Assembly (NCBI RefSeq): GCF_900099995.1 | Contig: NZ_FNCZ01000006.1 | Location: 1 to 64,000 of the forward strand | DNA length: 64,000 nucleotides | Direction of reading: 5' to 3' | Origin: Winogradskyella thalassocola | Lineage (GTDB): Bacteria; Bacteroidota; Bacteroidia; Flavobacteriales; Flavobacteriaceae | Part shown: in pieces, positions 36,657 to 46,473 of the stretch | Layout: every line of letters begins with the position of its first letter | Position numbering within the stretch: the stretch's first letter is position 1 | Program-made: the position numbers and the translations under genes | Notes under the pieces: model-generated | Database searches by the model: none | What the model was told of the DNA's origin: nothing | What the model saw: only the letters and a program-made list of their open reading frames with translations

Positions 36657-37093
36657 TATCCTTTTGAAATTGTATTGTCCAATTCATCTTTGTCATTATG
36701 ATCCCAAGGAAAATGTTGAGATAATGCTTTGCCAGCCTCCTGAATACCATCAATTAAACCTTGTTTAAAACGGCCTGACTTAAACTGACTAGAAATTTTA
36801 TCGCGTGTAGAATTCCAAAAATCAGCACCTACAATATTGTTGATACCTTGGTCTCCAAAAATCACAAAAGATCTATTATCTACCGCAACATAGATAAGCA
36901 CGCCATTTCGTTGAATGGTATTATCCATTTTTAAAAAATGAAATACTTCTAAGGCATGTTCGTAGACATCAATATCACATTTCTGTTCTATATGTACACG
37001 AATTTCACCAGAGGTTTTGCCTTCAGCAATTCTAATAGCTTCAACAATTTCGGCTTCTTCCTTCGCTGTTAGGAACTGCTCAATATTTGGCAT
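36656..37093 (-). CDS. TPM-domain protein, soluble form
   Basis: A 145-residue protein with a TPM domain and no signal peptide, so probably cytoplasmic. Visible features are FLTAKEEAEIVEAIRIAEGK, SGEIRVHIE, NGVLIYVAVDNRSFVIFGDQ and a helical end. It is the first of three TPM genes downstream of lemA (12 bases between them). Family members of this short type are commonly paired with a secreted Gly-rich TPM protein, as here. Confidence 0.85.
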   Translation of the reverse strand: MPNIEQFLTAKEEAEIVEAIRIAEGKTSGEIRVHIEQKCDIDVYEHALEVFHFLKMDNTIQRNGVLIYVAVDNRSFVIFGDQGINNIVGADFWNSTRDKISSQFKSGRFKQGLIDGIQEAGKALSQHFPWDHNDKDELDNTISKG

Positions 37094-37105
37094 AATTAGA
37101 TGTTA

Positions 37106-37702
37106 TTAAAAGTCGAAATTAACGTCAGTCGCATTTTCACTTCCAGGATCTGCTTTATATCTAGGCATTTCTTCAAAACCAAACCAACCAGCTAAAACTG
37201 ACCCTGGAAATTTTGAAGTATGGATATCATAAATATTTACCTTTTCATTGAAGCGATCTCTGGCGATATTAATTCTGTTTTCAGTACCTTCTAATTGGCT
37301 TTGTAGTTCTAAGAAATTTTGATTCGCTTTCAATTCAGGATAACGCTCAACAGACACTAATAATTTTGATAATGCTCCGCTTAAACCACTTTGAGCTTGT
37401 TGGAATTGTGCCATGTTATCAGCTGTTAAATTACTTGCATCGATGGTTGTAGACGTAGCTTTTGCTCTAGCTTCTATTACAGCAGTTAAAGTTGATTTTT
37501 CAAAATCAGCAGCACCTTGAACAGTTTTAACCAAATTACCTATAAGGTCATTTCGTCTTTGGTAAGAACTTTCTACATTAGACCAAGCTGTTTTAGCATC
37601 TGCTTCATAAGTTACAGCTGTATTATTAAATCCTACTGCCCAATTGTAGATTCCAAATGCAATAATTGCAATTACGATTACAGGAATTAGCCATTTTTTC
37701 AT
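37106..37702 (-). CDS. LemA family protein
   Basis: A 198-residue protein with an N-terminal membrane helix (~3-20) and a four-helix LemA domain: YQRRNDLIGNLVKTVQGAAD, FEKSTLTAVIEARAKA, VERYPELKANQNFLELQSQL and EGTENRINIARDRFNEKVN are all strongly conserved. LemA proteins are inner-membrane proteins with the helical bundle outside, of unclear function. The neighbouring TPM genes are the usual partners. The gene lies 12 bases after a MerR-type regulator gene on the same strand. Confidence 0.95.
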   Translation of the reverse strand: MKKWLIPVIVIAIIAFGIYNWAVGFNNTAVTYEADAKTAWSNVESSYQRRNDLIGNLVKTVQGAADFEKSTLTAVIEARAKATSTTIDASNLTADNMAQFQQAQSGLSGALSKLLVSVERYPELKANQNFLELQSQLEGTENRINIARDRFNEKVNIYDIHTSKFPGSVLAGWFGFEEMPRYKADPGSENATDVNFDF

Positions 37703-37714
37703 GATAGTTTAGTT

Positions 37715-38044
37715 TTAAAGTTGTGTTTTAATTTTGTTTAGTTGTGCTTTTATGCTTTCAAGCTTTTCGATAATTTCAAATTTCTCTAAAGCTTGTTTCT
37801 TTTCTTCTTTAAGATGCGTTTTAGCACCTTCTAAAGTAAATCCTCTTTCTTTTACCAAGTGGTAAATAAACTTAAGATTTTTAATGTCTTCCGGAGTAAA
37901 TTTTCTATTCCCTTTAGCGTTTTTCTTTGGTTTTAAAACATCAAATTCCTTTTCCCAAAACCGAATTAAGGATGCATTTACCTTAAAGGCTTTGGCCACT
38001 TCTCCAATACCGTAATAACGTTTTTCTGGTAGATCTATATACAT
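37715..38044 (-). CDS. MerR-family transcriptional regulator
   Basis: A 109-residue DNA-binding protein. The N-terminal winged helix-turn-helix is clear: YYGIGEVAKAFKVNASLIRF, then WEKEFDVLKPKKNAKGNRKF and FTPEDIKNLKFIYHLVKERG. A short coiled coil follows. There is no metal-binding or ligand-binding C-terminal domain, so the effector is unknown. It lies between the M23 peptidase gene (one base apart) and lemA, and may be co-transcribed with both. This set (M23, MerR, LemA, TPM proteins, divergent from alaS) looks like a conserved flavobacterial neighbourhood (from recall). Confidence 0.88.
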   Translation of the reverse strand: MYIDLPEKRYYGIGEVAKAFKVNASLIRFWEKEFDVLKPKKNAKGNRKFTPEDIKNLKFIYHLVKERGFTLEGAKTHLKEEKKQALEKFEIIEKLESIKAQLNKIKTQL

Positions 38045-38045
38045 C

Positions 38046-39017
38046 TTAATCGAGGGATTGGTTTTCTAATGATGCTTTTCTTAGCAAGATATCATATTCT
38101 TCGGCAGATAAGTTACCATAATAAAAATTGATAGGATTTATACGTTCACCATCTTTAAAAACTTCGTAATGCAAATGTGGAGCTTCAGACCGACCTGTAC
38201 TTCCTACAAAACCAATTAAATCACCACGTTTTACACGTTGATTTACTTTGACGTTGTACTTGTATAAATGTCCATATAAAGAAATATAGCCATAACCATG
38301 ATCTATTCTAATGTGATTTCCATACCCTGTAGATTGGCTGTCTGCACGTGTTATAACCCCATCTCCTGAAGCATAAATAGGAGTGCCACGAGGTGCTGTA
38401 AAATCCATTCCGTAATGAAATTTTCTAACCTTTGTAAACGGGTCAGTTCTATACCCATAACCAGACGCCATACGTGTCATGTTCTCATTACTAATAGGTT
38501 GAATAGCGGGTATAGCTTCTAAGAATTTCTCTTTATCTTCTGCTAATTTTGCGATTTCATCTAATGATTTAGACTGTACCACAATAGCTTTTTCTAAAAT
38601 ATCTAAGCGCTTATTACTTTCTGCTATTAATTTACTGTTATCAAAACCTTCGTATTTTTTATAACGGTTAATACCACCAAAACCAGCTCTTCGTTGCTCG
38701 GTAGGTATTGGGTTGGCTTCAAAATAAAGTCGGTAAATGGCATTGTCGCGTTCTTCAACATTTTCTAGCGCAGCGATGGCATCATCCATACGTTTGTTTA
38801 TCAACTCGTATTGCAATTCCATATTTTGTAGTTCCCTAGCCATTTGTCGCTCTTTTGGGGACTCAATATATTGACTAGCAATAAAAACCATTAAAAAACC
38901 AAATAGCGCAGCAGCAGTTAAAAATACAGCGACATATTTAAAGGTTGTCGATTTATTACGCTTTATTTTGCGATAAGAAAGCGTTTCAGAATCATAATAA
39001 TATTTTACTTTAGCCAT
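38046..39017 (-). CDS. M23-family peptidoglycan endopeptidase
   Basis: I place the start at 39017 (MAKVKYYYDSETLSYRKIKR), giving 323 residues; an upstream ATG at 39062 adds 15 unlikely residues. One transmembrane segment (~27-48) follows a basic N-terminus, then a coiled coil (~55-170). A C-terminal M23 (lysostaphin/LytM-type) domain spans ~185-300. The zinc ligands are intact: His201 and Asp205 in HYGMDF, and the HLH motif at 281-283 (PHLHYE). It should be an inner-membrane-anchored periplasmic enzyme that cuts peptide cross-links during wall growth, like MepM-type proteins. It is divergent from alaS. Confidence 0.93.
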   Translation of the reverse strand: MAKVKYYYDSETLSYRKIKRNKSTTFKYVAVFLTAAALFGFLMVFIASQYIESPKERQMARELQNMELQYELINKRMDDAIAALENVEERDNAIYRLYFEANPIPTEQRRAGFGGINRYKKYEGFDNSKLIAESNKRLDILEKAIVVQSKSLDEIAKLAEDKEKFLEAIPAIQPISNENMTRMASGYGYRTDPFTKVRKFHYGMDFTAPRGTPIYASGDGVITRADSQSTGYGNHIRIDHGYGYISLYGHLYKYNVKVNQRVKRGDLIGFVGSTGRSEAPHLHYEVFKDGERINPINFYYGNLSAEEYDILLRKASLENQSLD

Positions 39018-39237
39018 GTTTGAATTTATGCTATTTTTGCAGCAAATAAGCGCACAAAGCAAGTGGCTTATACTAGCGTAACGTTCAAACCTACAAAAAT
39101 AATATTACATTGTATTTTATTGTGAATAATTTGTAGGTTCACATACACCAAAATTTAAAATAAAAAATTGGTGAGTAAAGATAAAAAAATGTTTTGCATT
39201 TGCGCTAATTTAATAACACAAGCTCTAATTTAAATAT

Positions 39238-41850
39238 ATGAAGTCTCAAGACATACGATCTAAATTTTTGAATTTCTTTGAAGGAAAACAGCATCTTATT
39301 GTTCCTTCTGCACCAATGGTATTAAAGGACGATCCAACATTAATGTTTGTTAATTCTGGAATGGCACCTTTTAAAGAGTACTTTTTAGGAAATGCAGAAC
39401 CAAAGAAAAATAGAATTACAGATTCGCAAAAGTGTTTACGTGTTTCAGGTAAGCATAACGATCTAGAAGAAGTGGGTTACGATACGTATCACCACACGTT
39501 GTTCGAAATGTTAGGTAATTGGAGTTTTGGTGATTATTTTAAAAAAGAAGCCATTGCTTGGGCTTGGGAGTTGCTAACCGAGGTTTATGGTATTGATAAA
39601 GATATACTTTATGTAACTGTTTTTGAAGGTAGTGATGATGACGACAACCTTGAAATGGATATGGAAGCTTACGATATTTGGAAGCAATATATTTCTGAAG
39701 ACCGAATTCTTAAAGGGAACAAAAAAGACAATTTCTGGGAAATGGGAGATCAAGGACCTTGTGGACCTTGCAGTGAAATCCATGTAGATATTCGTTCAGC
39801 GGAAGAAAAAGCAAAGGTTGATGGAAAGACGCTGATTAACATGGATCATCCACATGTGGTTGAAGTATGGAATTTGGTTTTTATGGAATTCAATAGAAAA
39901 GCTAATGGTTCTTTAGAAGCATTGCCAAATAAGCATATCGATACAGGAATGGGATTTGAGCGTTTGTGTATGGTGTTGCAAGGGGTGCAATCTAATTATG
40001 ATACGGATGTTTTTACTCCAATTATTCGTGAAATCAGCGCTGTAACCAATAAAGATTATGGAAAAGATGAAGCGGTAGATGTTGCTATCAGAGTTATTTC
40101 AGATCATGTTAGGGCAGTCGCTTTTTCTATTGCAGATGGTCAATTGCCAAGCAACACAGGCTCTGGTTATGTGATTCGTAGAATTTTACGAAGAGCTGTG
40201 CGATACGGATTTACATTTTTAGATAAAAAGGAACCTTTCATTTATCGCTTGGTAGATGTTCTGAGCAAAAAAATGGGAGATGCGTTTCCGGAATTGAAAG
40301 CTCAAAAAACATTAATAGAAAATGTCATTAAAGAAGAAGAGGCGTCCTTTTTAAGAACTTTGGATCAAGGCTTGTTGCTGCTTAATCGTATTGTTGAGGA
40401 CACAAAAGGAGATACTGTTTCTGGTGCAAAAGCTTTTGAATTATATGATACTTATGGTTTTCCTATTGATTTAACAGCTTTAATTTTATCTGAAAAGAAC
40501 TTAAAGCTTGATGAGAAAGGATTCAACGAAGAATTACAAAAACAAAAAAACAGATCACGTTCGGCAAGTGAAACTTCTACCGAAGATTGGACGGTTTTAA
40601 AAGAAGATGATGTTGAAGAATTTATTGGTTATGATGCTTTAGAGGCGAATGTAAAAATTACAAGATACCGTAAAGTAATCTCAAAAAAGGATGGTGAGAT
40701 GTACCAGTTGGTCTTTAATCTCACGCCATTTTATCCTGAAGGAGGAGGGCAAGTTGGAGACAAAGGAGTGTTACAAGATACACATGGAGATGTGGTTTAC
40801 ATCTTAGATACTAAAAAGGAAAATAATGTTATTATCCATTTATGTAAAAATTTACCAGAACATATAAACGAAAGTTTTAAAGCTGTTGTCAACAGTGAAC
40901 ACCGTGCCTTATCTTCTAGCAATCATACGGCGACACATTTATTGCACCAAGCCTTACGAACTGTTTTGGGAGAGCATGTAGAACAAAAAGGATCTTTGGT
41001 AAAACCAAAATCATTACGTTTCGATTTTTCTCATTTCTCTAAGGTCACACCAGAGCAATTGCAGGAAATTGAAGATTTTGTTAATGCAAGGATAGATGGG
41101 AAATTACCACTTGAAGAACACAGAAATATTCCAATGGAAAAAGCTCTAGAAGAAGGGGCAATGGCTTTATTTGGTGAGAAATATGGAGATACAGTTAGAA
41201 CCATACGTTTTGGTAATTCTATGGAATTGTGTGGTGGAATTCACGTGAAGAACACCTCTGATATATGGCATTTTAAAATTGTGTCAGAAGGTGCAGTCGC
41301 ATCAGGTATAAGACGTATTGAAGCTATTACAAATAAAGCGGTTAGAGATTATTTTTCTGATAACAATACAGCATATCTTGAAATGAAAGGCTTACTAAAT
41401 AATGCTAAAGAACCTGTAAAAGCATTAGAAAATCTTCAAGGTGAAAATAGCGACTTAAAAAAGCAAATAGAAGAACTTTTAAAAGATAAAGCTAAAAATA
41501 TTAAAGGAGAGCTTAAAAGCGAATTAACTGAAATTAACGGCATTCAGTTTTTAGCGAAGAAACTAGATTTAGATGCTTCTGGAGTTAAAGATGTATGCTT
41601 TGAGTTAGGAAGTCAGTTTGAAAATTTATTCTTAATATTTGGTGCTGAAAATGATGGAAAGGCCATTTTGTCTTGTTACATTTCTAAGGAATTGGTGGCA
41701 AGTAAAGGTTTAAATGCTGGTACAATTGTTAGAGAATTAGGTAAACACATCCAAGGTGGAGGTGGAGGACAGCCATTCTTTGCCACTGCGGGAGGTAAGA
41801 ATCCTGATGGGATTGAAGCTGCTTTGGAGGCTGCTAAAAACTATTTGTAA
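39238..41850 (+). CDS. alaS: Alanine--tRNA ligase
   Basis: An 870-residue class II synthetase that charges tRNA-Ala. The N-terminal catalytic domain starts [19 protein letters not shown] and includes [14 protein letters not shown] and [20 protein letters not shown]. The editing domain carries the zinc motif HTATH (His563, His567) with CGGIH (Cys665, His669), used to clear Ser- and Gly-tRNA-Ala. The C-terminal C-Ala/DHHA1 domain ends with the Gly-rich [19 protein letters not shown]. Length is normal. A GSCFA-domain gene follows after 183 bases. Confidence 0.98.
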   Translation: MKSQDIRSKFLNFFEGKQHLIVPSAPMVLKDDPTLMFVNSGMAPFKEYFLGNAEPKKNRITDSQKCLRVSGKHNDLEEVGYDTYHHTLFEMLGNWSFGDYFKKEAIAWAWELLTEVYGIDKDILYVTVFEGSDDDDNLEMDMEAYDIWKQYISEDRILKGNKKDNFWEMGDQGPCGPCSEIHVDIRSAEEKAKVDGKTLINMDHPHVVEVWNLVFMEFNRKANGSLEALPNKHIDTGMGFERLCMVLQGVQSNYDTDVFTPIIREISAVTNKDYGKDEAVDVAIRVISDHVRAVAFSIADGQLPSNTGSGYVIRRILRRAVRYGFTFLDKKEPFIYRLVDVLSKKMGDAFPELKAQKTLIENVIKEEEASFLRTLDQGLLLLNRIVEDTKGDTVSGAKAFELYDTYGFPIDLTALILSEKNLKLDEKGFNEELQKQKNRSRSASETSTEDWTVLKEDDVEEFIGYDALEANVKITRYRKVISKKDGEMYQLVFNLTPFYPEGGGQVGDKGVLQDTHGDVVYILDTKKENNVIIHLCKNLPEHINESFKAVVNSEHRALSSSNHTATHLLHQALRTVLGEHVEQKGSLVKPKSLRFDFSHFSKVTPEQLQEIEDFVNARIDGKLPLEEHRNIPMEKALEEGAMALFGEKYGDTVRTIRFGNSMELCGGIHVKNTSDIWHFKIVSEGAVASGIRRIEAITNKAVRDYFSDNNTAYLEMKGLLNNAKEPVKALENLQGENSDLKKQIEELLKDKAKNIKGELKSELTEINGIQFLAKKLDLDASGVKDVCFELGSQFENLFLIFGAENDGKAILSCYISKELVASKGLNAGTIVRELGKHIQGGGGGQPFFATAGGKNPDGIEAALEAAKNYL

Positions 41851-41858
41851 GATAGAAG

Positions 41859-42024
41859 TTACTCAGAGATTCGTAGAGGAAAAACACAGAGACTAGCAGA
41901 GAATAAGGTTTTAGTTTTGAGCTTTTTTTTACTTTAGTCATTTAGTTAATATGAAGAATAATGCTAATTCTTGATCTCATCTTTCATTGTGAAACTTCGT
42001 GAGACTCCGTGAATCTCTGTGTAA
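41859..42024. repeat. Imperfect inverted repeat between alaS and the GSCFA gene
   Basis: The left arm begins TTACTCAGAGATTCGTAGAG (41859-41878) and continues with CACAGAG runs to about 41903. The right arm (41988-42024) ends GTGAATCTCTGTGTAA. The arms are roughly inverted copies sharing CAGAGATTC at their ends. Phrases such as GAATCTCTGTG also look like a widely seen dispersed intergenic element. It is a possible small non-autonomous element or transcript-processing hairpin; nothing in it encodes protein. Confidence 0.5.
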
Positions 42025-42033
42025 AAATATAAC

Positions 42034-42984
42034 ATGAAACTACTAACACAAATACCACTAACACCACAACAGCATAATCAAATAGATTACACTTCTAAAG
42101 TGTTGTTGCTTGGTTCATGTTTTTCTGAGAATATAAGTAAGAAGTTTAATTATTTTAAGTTTCAGTCTACAGTTAATCCTTTTGGTATTTTATTTCAACC
42201 ACTAGCAATAGAAAGTTTAATCACCAATGCGATTAATGAAAAAGTATATACTGATGAGGATGTCTTTTTTCAAAATGAACAATGGCATTGTTTTGAGGCG
42301 CATTCTCAATTAAGTTCAGCTTCAAAAGTAGAATTGTTAGATAACTTGAATGTTCAAATTAAATGCACTCATCAACATATAAAGGAAGCGAGTCATATCA
42401 TAATTACATTAGGCACCTCTTGGGTTTATAGAGCGATAGAGACGGATACTATTGTTGCCAATTGTCATAAAGCGCCACAAAGGCAATTCTTAAAAGAATT
42501 AATTTCAGTAGAAGCGATTACAGAATCACTTCAAGCCATTATCACTTTGGTTAAAAGTGTAAATCCAAAAGTTAGTTTTCTATTTACAGTTTCACCCGTA
42601 AGACATATTAAGGATGGTTTTGTGGAAAATATGCAAAGTAAAGCGCATTTAATTACTGCAATTCATAATGTAATTGAAGCTAGACATCAAAACTATTATT
42701 TCCCCTCCTATGAAATTCTAATGGATGAGCTTCGCGATTATCGATTTTATACTGAAGATATGATTCACCCTAACCAAACTGCTATTAGTTATATTTGGGG
42801 AAAGTTTCAGAAGGTATGGATTTCGGAAACTGCCTTTGAAACGATGGATGAGGTCGAAATCATTCAAAAAGGACTTCAACATTTACCGTTTAATTTTGCA
42901 TCTGAGGCACATCAAAAATTTCTTCAAAAATTAGCAGATAAAAAAGCTAAGTTGCAAACTGAATTTCCACATATCACTTTTTAG
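42034..42984 (+). CDS. GSCFA-domain protein
   Basis: A 316-residue protein with the family-defining motif GSCFSENI (~27-34) near the N-terminus. Further conserved parts include NPFGILFQP, ITLGTSWVYR, CHKAPQ, FTVSPVRH and FYTEDMIHPNQTAISYIW. GSCFA proteins have an SGNH-hydrolase-like fold; Ser28 (or the neighbouring Cys) is the likely nucleophile and DMIHPN the likely Asp/His pair. The substrate is not known. No signal peptide is seen. It follows alaS after the inverted repeat described at 41859-42024. Confidence 0.92.
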   Translation: MKLLTQIPLTPQQHNQIDYTSKVLLLGSCFSENISKKFNYFKFQSTVNPFGILFQPLAIESLITNAINEKVYTDEDVFFQNEQWHCFEAHSQLSSASKVELLDNLNVQIKCTHQHIKEASHIIITLGTSWVYRAIETDTIVANCHKAPQRQFLKELISVEAITESLQAIITLVKSVNPKVSFLFTVSPVRHIKDGFVENMQSKAHLITAIHNVIEARHQNYYFPSYEILMDELRDYRFYTEDMIHPNQTAISYIWGKFQKVWISETAFETMDEVEIIQKGLQHLPFNFASEAHQKFLQKLADKKAKLQTEFPHITF

Positions 42985-43043
42985 AGTCGCATATACGAAA
43001 TTTGTCGTATAGGAATTTTAGGAGAATATGATTTAATTTGTGA

Positions 43044-43754
43044 ATGCTTAAAGGTGTTTTTTTTCCAAATAAAACCAATTCCTATGCTTGGGCTAATGTG
43101 TTTTTTCTAATCGTATTAGTTGCGATAGGAAAGATTGATGCTTACGCGGTTCTCTTCGGATATTTTTTAGAAACTTTAATTGTAGGACTATTCAATATTG
43201 TTAAAATGTATTATTGTTATAAGTATAATGATAAGACCTCTAATATTACATTTTCAATAATATTCTTTATAATTCATTATGGTGGATTTGTAGCTATACA
43301 GTCGATTTTCGTTTTTGCCATATTTGCGTTAGGTGGCAGTAGCTTTATAAAAGAGCCTTTCCATATTCTCGAAAACTTCCAAATCGTTATACGTTTAGAT
43401 GGTATGCCAATTATCATAACTATGCTTTTTATAACCCAGTTCGTAAAGTTTATTTTCGACTTTATGCGACCTAAAAAGTACGAGAAGTTTAAAGTAAATG
43501 ATATAATGTTTAAGCCTTATCTCAGAATTTTCATTCAACAATTTACGGTTATTATAGGATCATTCTTTATTATTTTTTCTAGTGGATCAGTTTTGACAGC
43601 GATGTTATTAATTTTAATTCGTTTTATCGTAGACTTTTTTATAGTTGCTATAAATGAAAATAGTACCGTTTTAAATTATATCGTAGATAAACTCTACGAT
43701 GGTAAAGTAGATAAATCGGAAATTAGAAAGCAACTTCTTCTACTTACGGAATAA
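43044..43754 (+). CDS. DUF6498-type multi-pass membrane protein
   Basis: A 236-residue hydrophobic protein with about six transmembrane segments and the N-terminal pattern FFPNKTNSYAWANVFFLIVL, with GYFLETLIVGLFNIVKM. This matches the uncharacterised DUF6498 family as I recall it. There are no obvious transporter or enzyme motifs. It follows the GSCFA gene after 59 bases and may be co-transcribed. Function unknown. Confidence 0.75.
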   Translation: MLKGVFFPNKTNSYAWANVFFLIVLVAIGKIDAYAVLFGYFLETLIVGLFNIVKMYYCYKYNDKTSNITFSIIFFIIHYGGFVAIQSIFVFAIFALGGSSFIKEPFHILENFQIVIRLDGMPIIITMLFITQFVKFIFDFMRPKKYEKFKVNDIMFKPYLRIFIQQFTVIIGSFFIIFSSGSVLTAMLLILIRFIVDFFIVAINENSTVLNYIVDKLYDGKVDKSEIRKQLLLLTE

Positions 43755-43876
43755 TTAACTTGTTAATTATCAGTTTATTATTGTCTTGTTTTTGAAATAT
43801 ACGCAATTCATCGTATGTTTTCGCTCTGTCTTATTTCTCAAATTTGTCTCATTATTAATCAATACAAAATTTAACA

Positions 43877-44419
43877 ATGAGAAAATTAAACCAAATCATG
43901 TTACTTATAATGACAGTATCATTAGTAACACTTACATCATGTTCAAAAGATGACGACGGAGGTAGTGGAGGCAACGCCCCTTCAGGAACTTTAACCGCAA
44001 AAGTAGATGGAACCAACTATCAATCTATGGAAATTTCTTCTTCCGCAACTGTAAGCAGTAATCCATCCGGGCAAAGTCTAATTATTATCGCAACCAATAG
44101 CGATGGTAATGCATTTTCGTTTACCATTTTGGGTTATGACGGAGTTGGTACTTATAGCTTTGATGGCTCTGTGAGTACAGGAGTTAACGTGGCTTCTTAT
44201 TCAGAAACAACGGTAGATTTAAGTAATCCTTTAAACTCGGAAACAAAACTGTGGCAAGCACCTTACGAGAATTTAGCTGCTGGTACAATCAGTATTTCAG
44301 AAGAGACAGATACTAAATTAATTGGGACGTTTGAGTTTAATGGTAAAAATGTAGGGGGAGACCAATCTATTAAAAATATTACCAATGGTTCTTTTAATCT
44401 AGGTAAACAAACCTTATAA
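43877..44419 (+). CDS. DUF6252-like lipoprotein
   Basis: A 180-residue lipoprotein: signal peptide with lipobox TLTSC (Cys22), then SKDDDGGSGG. The mature part is a single beta-rich domain starting APSGTLTAKVDGTNYQS, typical of the DUF6252 family of Bacteroidota lipoproteins, with TYSFDG and GTFEFNGKN later. Function is unknown; it is probably surface- or periplasm-facing. The gene is only three bases upstream of the PQQ-propeller gene, so the two proteins are likely made together. Confidence 0.8.
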   Translation: MRKLNQIMLLIMTVSLVTLTSCSKDDDGGSGGNAPSGTLTAKVDGTNYQSMEISSSATVSSNPSGQSLIIIATNSDGNAFSFTILGYDGVGTYSFDGSVSTGVNVASYSETTVDLSNPLNSETKLWQAPYENLAAGTISISEETDTKLIGTFEFNGKNVGGDQSIKNITNGSFNLGKQTL

Positions 44420-44422
44420 ATT

Positions 44423-46336
44423 ATGAAGGCGCTATTTATAAATTCACAGAAATTAATAATGCTTGTACTCTTATTGAGTACAACATTATTGTTTGCTCAG
44501 AAAGCAGAAACTCCAGATCATAATTATGATTTAGGAAGTAAAATAAATGAAATGACACTAACCATGGGAGGAGTGTTAGTTGTGGCAACGAACGATGGTT
44601 TGGTTGGTATAAAGCCAACAGAAAGTCAGCCTGTTTTTACCTTTAATGATTTTGGTAAATTAAAACCAGAAGAAACAGATTTTATACAAGGCTCACCTTA
44701 CGTTGTTGTATCTCAGGGTGTAGGTTCTAAATTTGCAGGTTTAACAAAAACAAAACGTGCGGTAATAGATTATATTAGAGGTAGAGTAATTTTTAATTCA
44801 GAAAGCGATAACTGGAATCAAATTTATTCGTGTAATGTTGTTTTACCTCAGAACAAACTAATCGTAAGTGGTATTCAAAAAGAAGGTGATAAGTTTGAAA
44901 AAATCACACCAAAAGTTGCCGTTTACGACTTAGCAACGTCTAAGTTAGATTATAGTTTCTTTTTAGATAAACCAGGTCGAGTTGGTATGGCTAAAGATTT
45001 TAGTATAACAGGATTACCTTTGTTATTGAAAGATTTTTTAATCATTCCTACAGCTCAAGGCTTGTTGGCTAAATCTCATAATGGGGACGATTTGTGGCAA
45101 ACAAAAATTAAGGGTGTAAATTGGATGGTTGCTGACCAAACAGAATCTGAAATTTATGGTTTTGAATCTGTTAATAATGGTAAGAATACCAGAATACACA
45201 AAATAGGTAAAGATGGTAACGAGCTATGGAATGATGATAGAAAGATACAAGGAGTGGTTTCAAAATTTGAAATTCTTCCGCAAGGTCTTGCCGTTGTTAG
45301 TAATAAAGGAGAAGGTAGTGATGGTAGCGTATTCTCTCAAAAAAGTGAATCTGAAATTGCATTTTTAAGTGCTACTTCTGGAGAGGATTTGTGGGAAAAA
45401 GCACCAAAAACCAAGGGTTATGTACAACATTTTTACATTATGGAAGACGGCATATTATTCGGAATTTATTCTGGAGGTATCAACAAAGTATCCTTTGATG
45501 GTAAACCATTATTTAAAAAACCATTAAAAACAGGAGAGAATATTATTACCATGGCACATTCGCCTCAAGGTTTAATTTACATTACAAGTGAAGATGCTAA
45601 TATTGTAAACTTAGAAACTGGAGAAGAAGTTTGGAACAAGCCTTTAAAATATAAATCGTCGGCTTCAGTAGCCTCAACTTTTGATAATGAAAGTAACCGT
45701 TATTTAATAGCTACCGATGATACCATTTTTGCAATTGATGCAGCTACTGGAAGTGTTGCTGAATTATCGGATATTAAATTTGAAGAAAAAGAATCTCCGA
45801 ATGCAATGGCTATAAGAAATGGTAATATTTTTATAGGATCATCACAAAACATGATGTTGTTAGATAAAGACGGTAAGGAAATCTATCATAGCTATCAAAA
45901 ATCGCCAGGAAAAAGCGGTTTTATGAAAATTGTTGGAGGTGTGGTAGCAGCAGCTTCCTTAGTTGCAACCGTATCTACTGCAGCAGCTGCAGGTATGAAT
46001 AATAATGGAATAAGTACAAACAATCTGCGTAATTACAATGATTATGGGAGGGACGCAAAACGTGCTTCAGACATGTTTGCTTCTATTAGTGATGCGTCTT
46101 TTAAAATGATGTCTGAGCGTTTTAAAGCGTCTTCTGCAACAGAGAACGCACAATTCGTTTTAACAAATTTAGACAGTGGCGTCGGTTTAGTAAAAGTGAA
46201 TAAAGACACAGGTGCAATAGACAAGGAAATTCTTTTAAAAGACAAAAAGCCAGAGTACAAAGTTGATGAATATGGTGGGTATTTGTTTTATAAAGCAAAT
46301 GATGATACCATTTACACTTACAATCTTAATAAATAG
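44423..46336 (+). CDS. Exported PQQ-like beta-propeller protein
   Basis: A 637-residue protein with a signal peptide (~1-25, TTLLFAQ), then repeated propeller blades with AXDXXTGXXXW-like ends: LSATSGEDLWEKAPK, NLETGEEVWNKPLK, FAIDAATGSVAEL, LDKDGKEIYHS. No quinone-dehydrogenase residues are evident, so it is probably a structural or binding propeller like BamB rather than an enzyme. Unusually, residues ~504-526 form a small, Ala/Gly/Val-rich hydrophobic stretch (GGVVAAASLVATVSTAAAAG) inside the propeller. This may be a membrane-inserting loop. It is probably translated with the upstream lipoprotein, three bases away. Confidence 0.8.
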   Translation: MKALFINSQKLIMLVLLLSTTLLFAQKAETPDHNYDLGSKINEMTLTMGGVLVVATNDGLVGIKPTESQPVFTFNDFGKLKPEETDFIQGSPYVVVSQGVGSKFAGLTKTKRAVIDYIRGRVIFNSESDNWNQIYSCNVVLPQNKLIVSGIQKEGDKFEKITPKVAVYDLATSKLDYSFFLDKPGRVGMAKDFSITGLPLLLKDFLIIPTAQGLLAKSHNGDDLWQTKIKGVNWMVADQTESEIYGFESVNNGKNTRIHKIGKDGNELWNDDRKIQGVVSKFEILPQGLAVVSNKGEGSDGSVFSQKSESEIAFLSATSGEDLWEKAPKTKGYVQHFYIMEDGILFGIYSGGINKVSFDGKPLFKKPLKTGENIITMAHSPQGLIYITSEDANIVNLETGEEVWNKPLKYKSSASVASTFDNESNRYLIATDDTIFAIDAATGSVAELSDIKFEEKESPNAMAIRNGNIFIGSSQNMMLLDKDGKEIYHSYQKSPGKSGFMKIVGGVVAAASLVATVSTAAAAGMNNNGISTNNLRNYNDYGRDAKRASDMFASISDASFKMMSERFKASSATENAQFVLTNLDSGVGLVKVNKDTGAIDKEILLKDKKPEYKVDEYGGYLFYKANDDTIYTYNLNK

Positions 46337-46355
46337 ATGTGTAACTAATTGATTG

Positions 46356-46390
46356 AGTGCAATTTGTTTATGATTGCGCTTGATTTTTAA
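46356..46390 (+). terminator. Possible terminator after the PQQ-propeller gene
   Basis: AGTGCAAT (46356-46363) and ATTGCGCT (46373-46380) pair with one G-T, followed by TGATTTTTA. The stem is short and the T run moderate. Confidence 0.4.
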
Positions 46391-46473
46391 ATACAATTAA
46401 TTCACTCACTAACAATCTTATATTCGTAATGCTATTAATTAATGACTTAAGAGGCATCAATTGTAAATTCTGT

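Noticed and set aside
39574..39783. Antisense open frame inside alaS
   Set aside because: No conserved features; alaS is unambiguous on the other strand.
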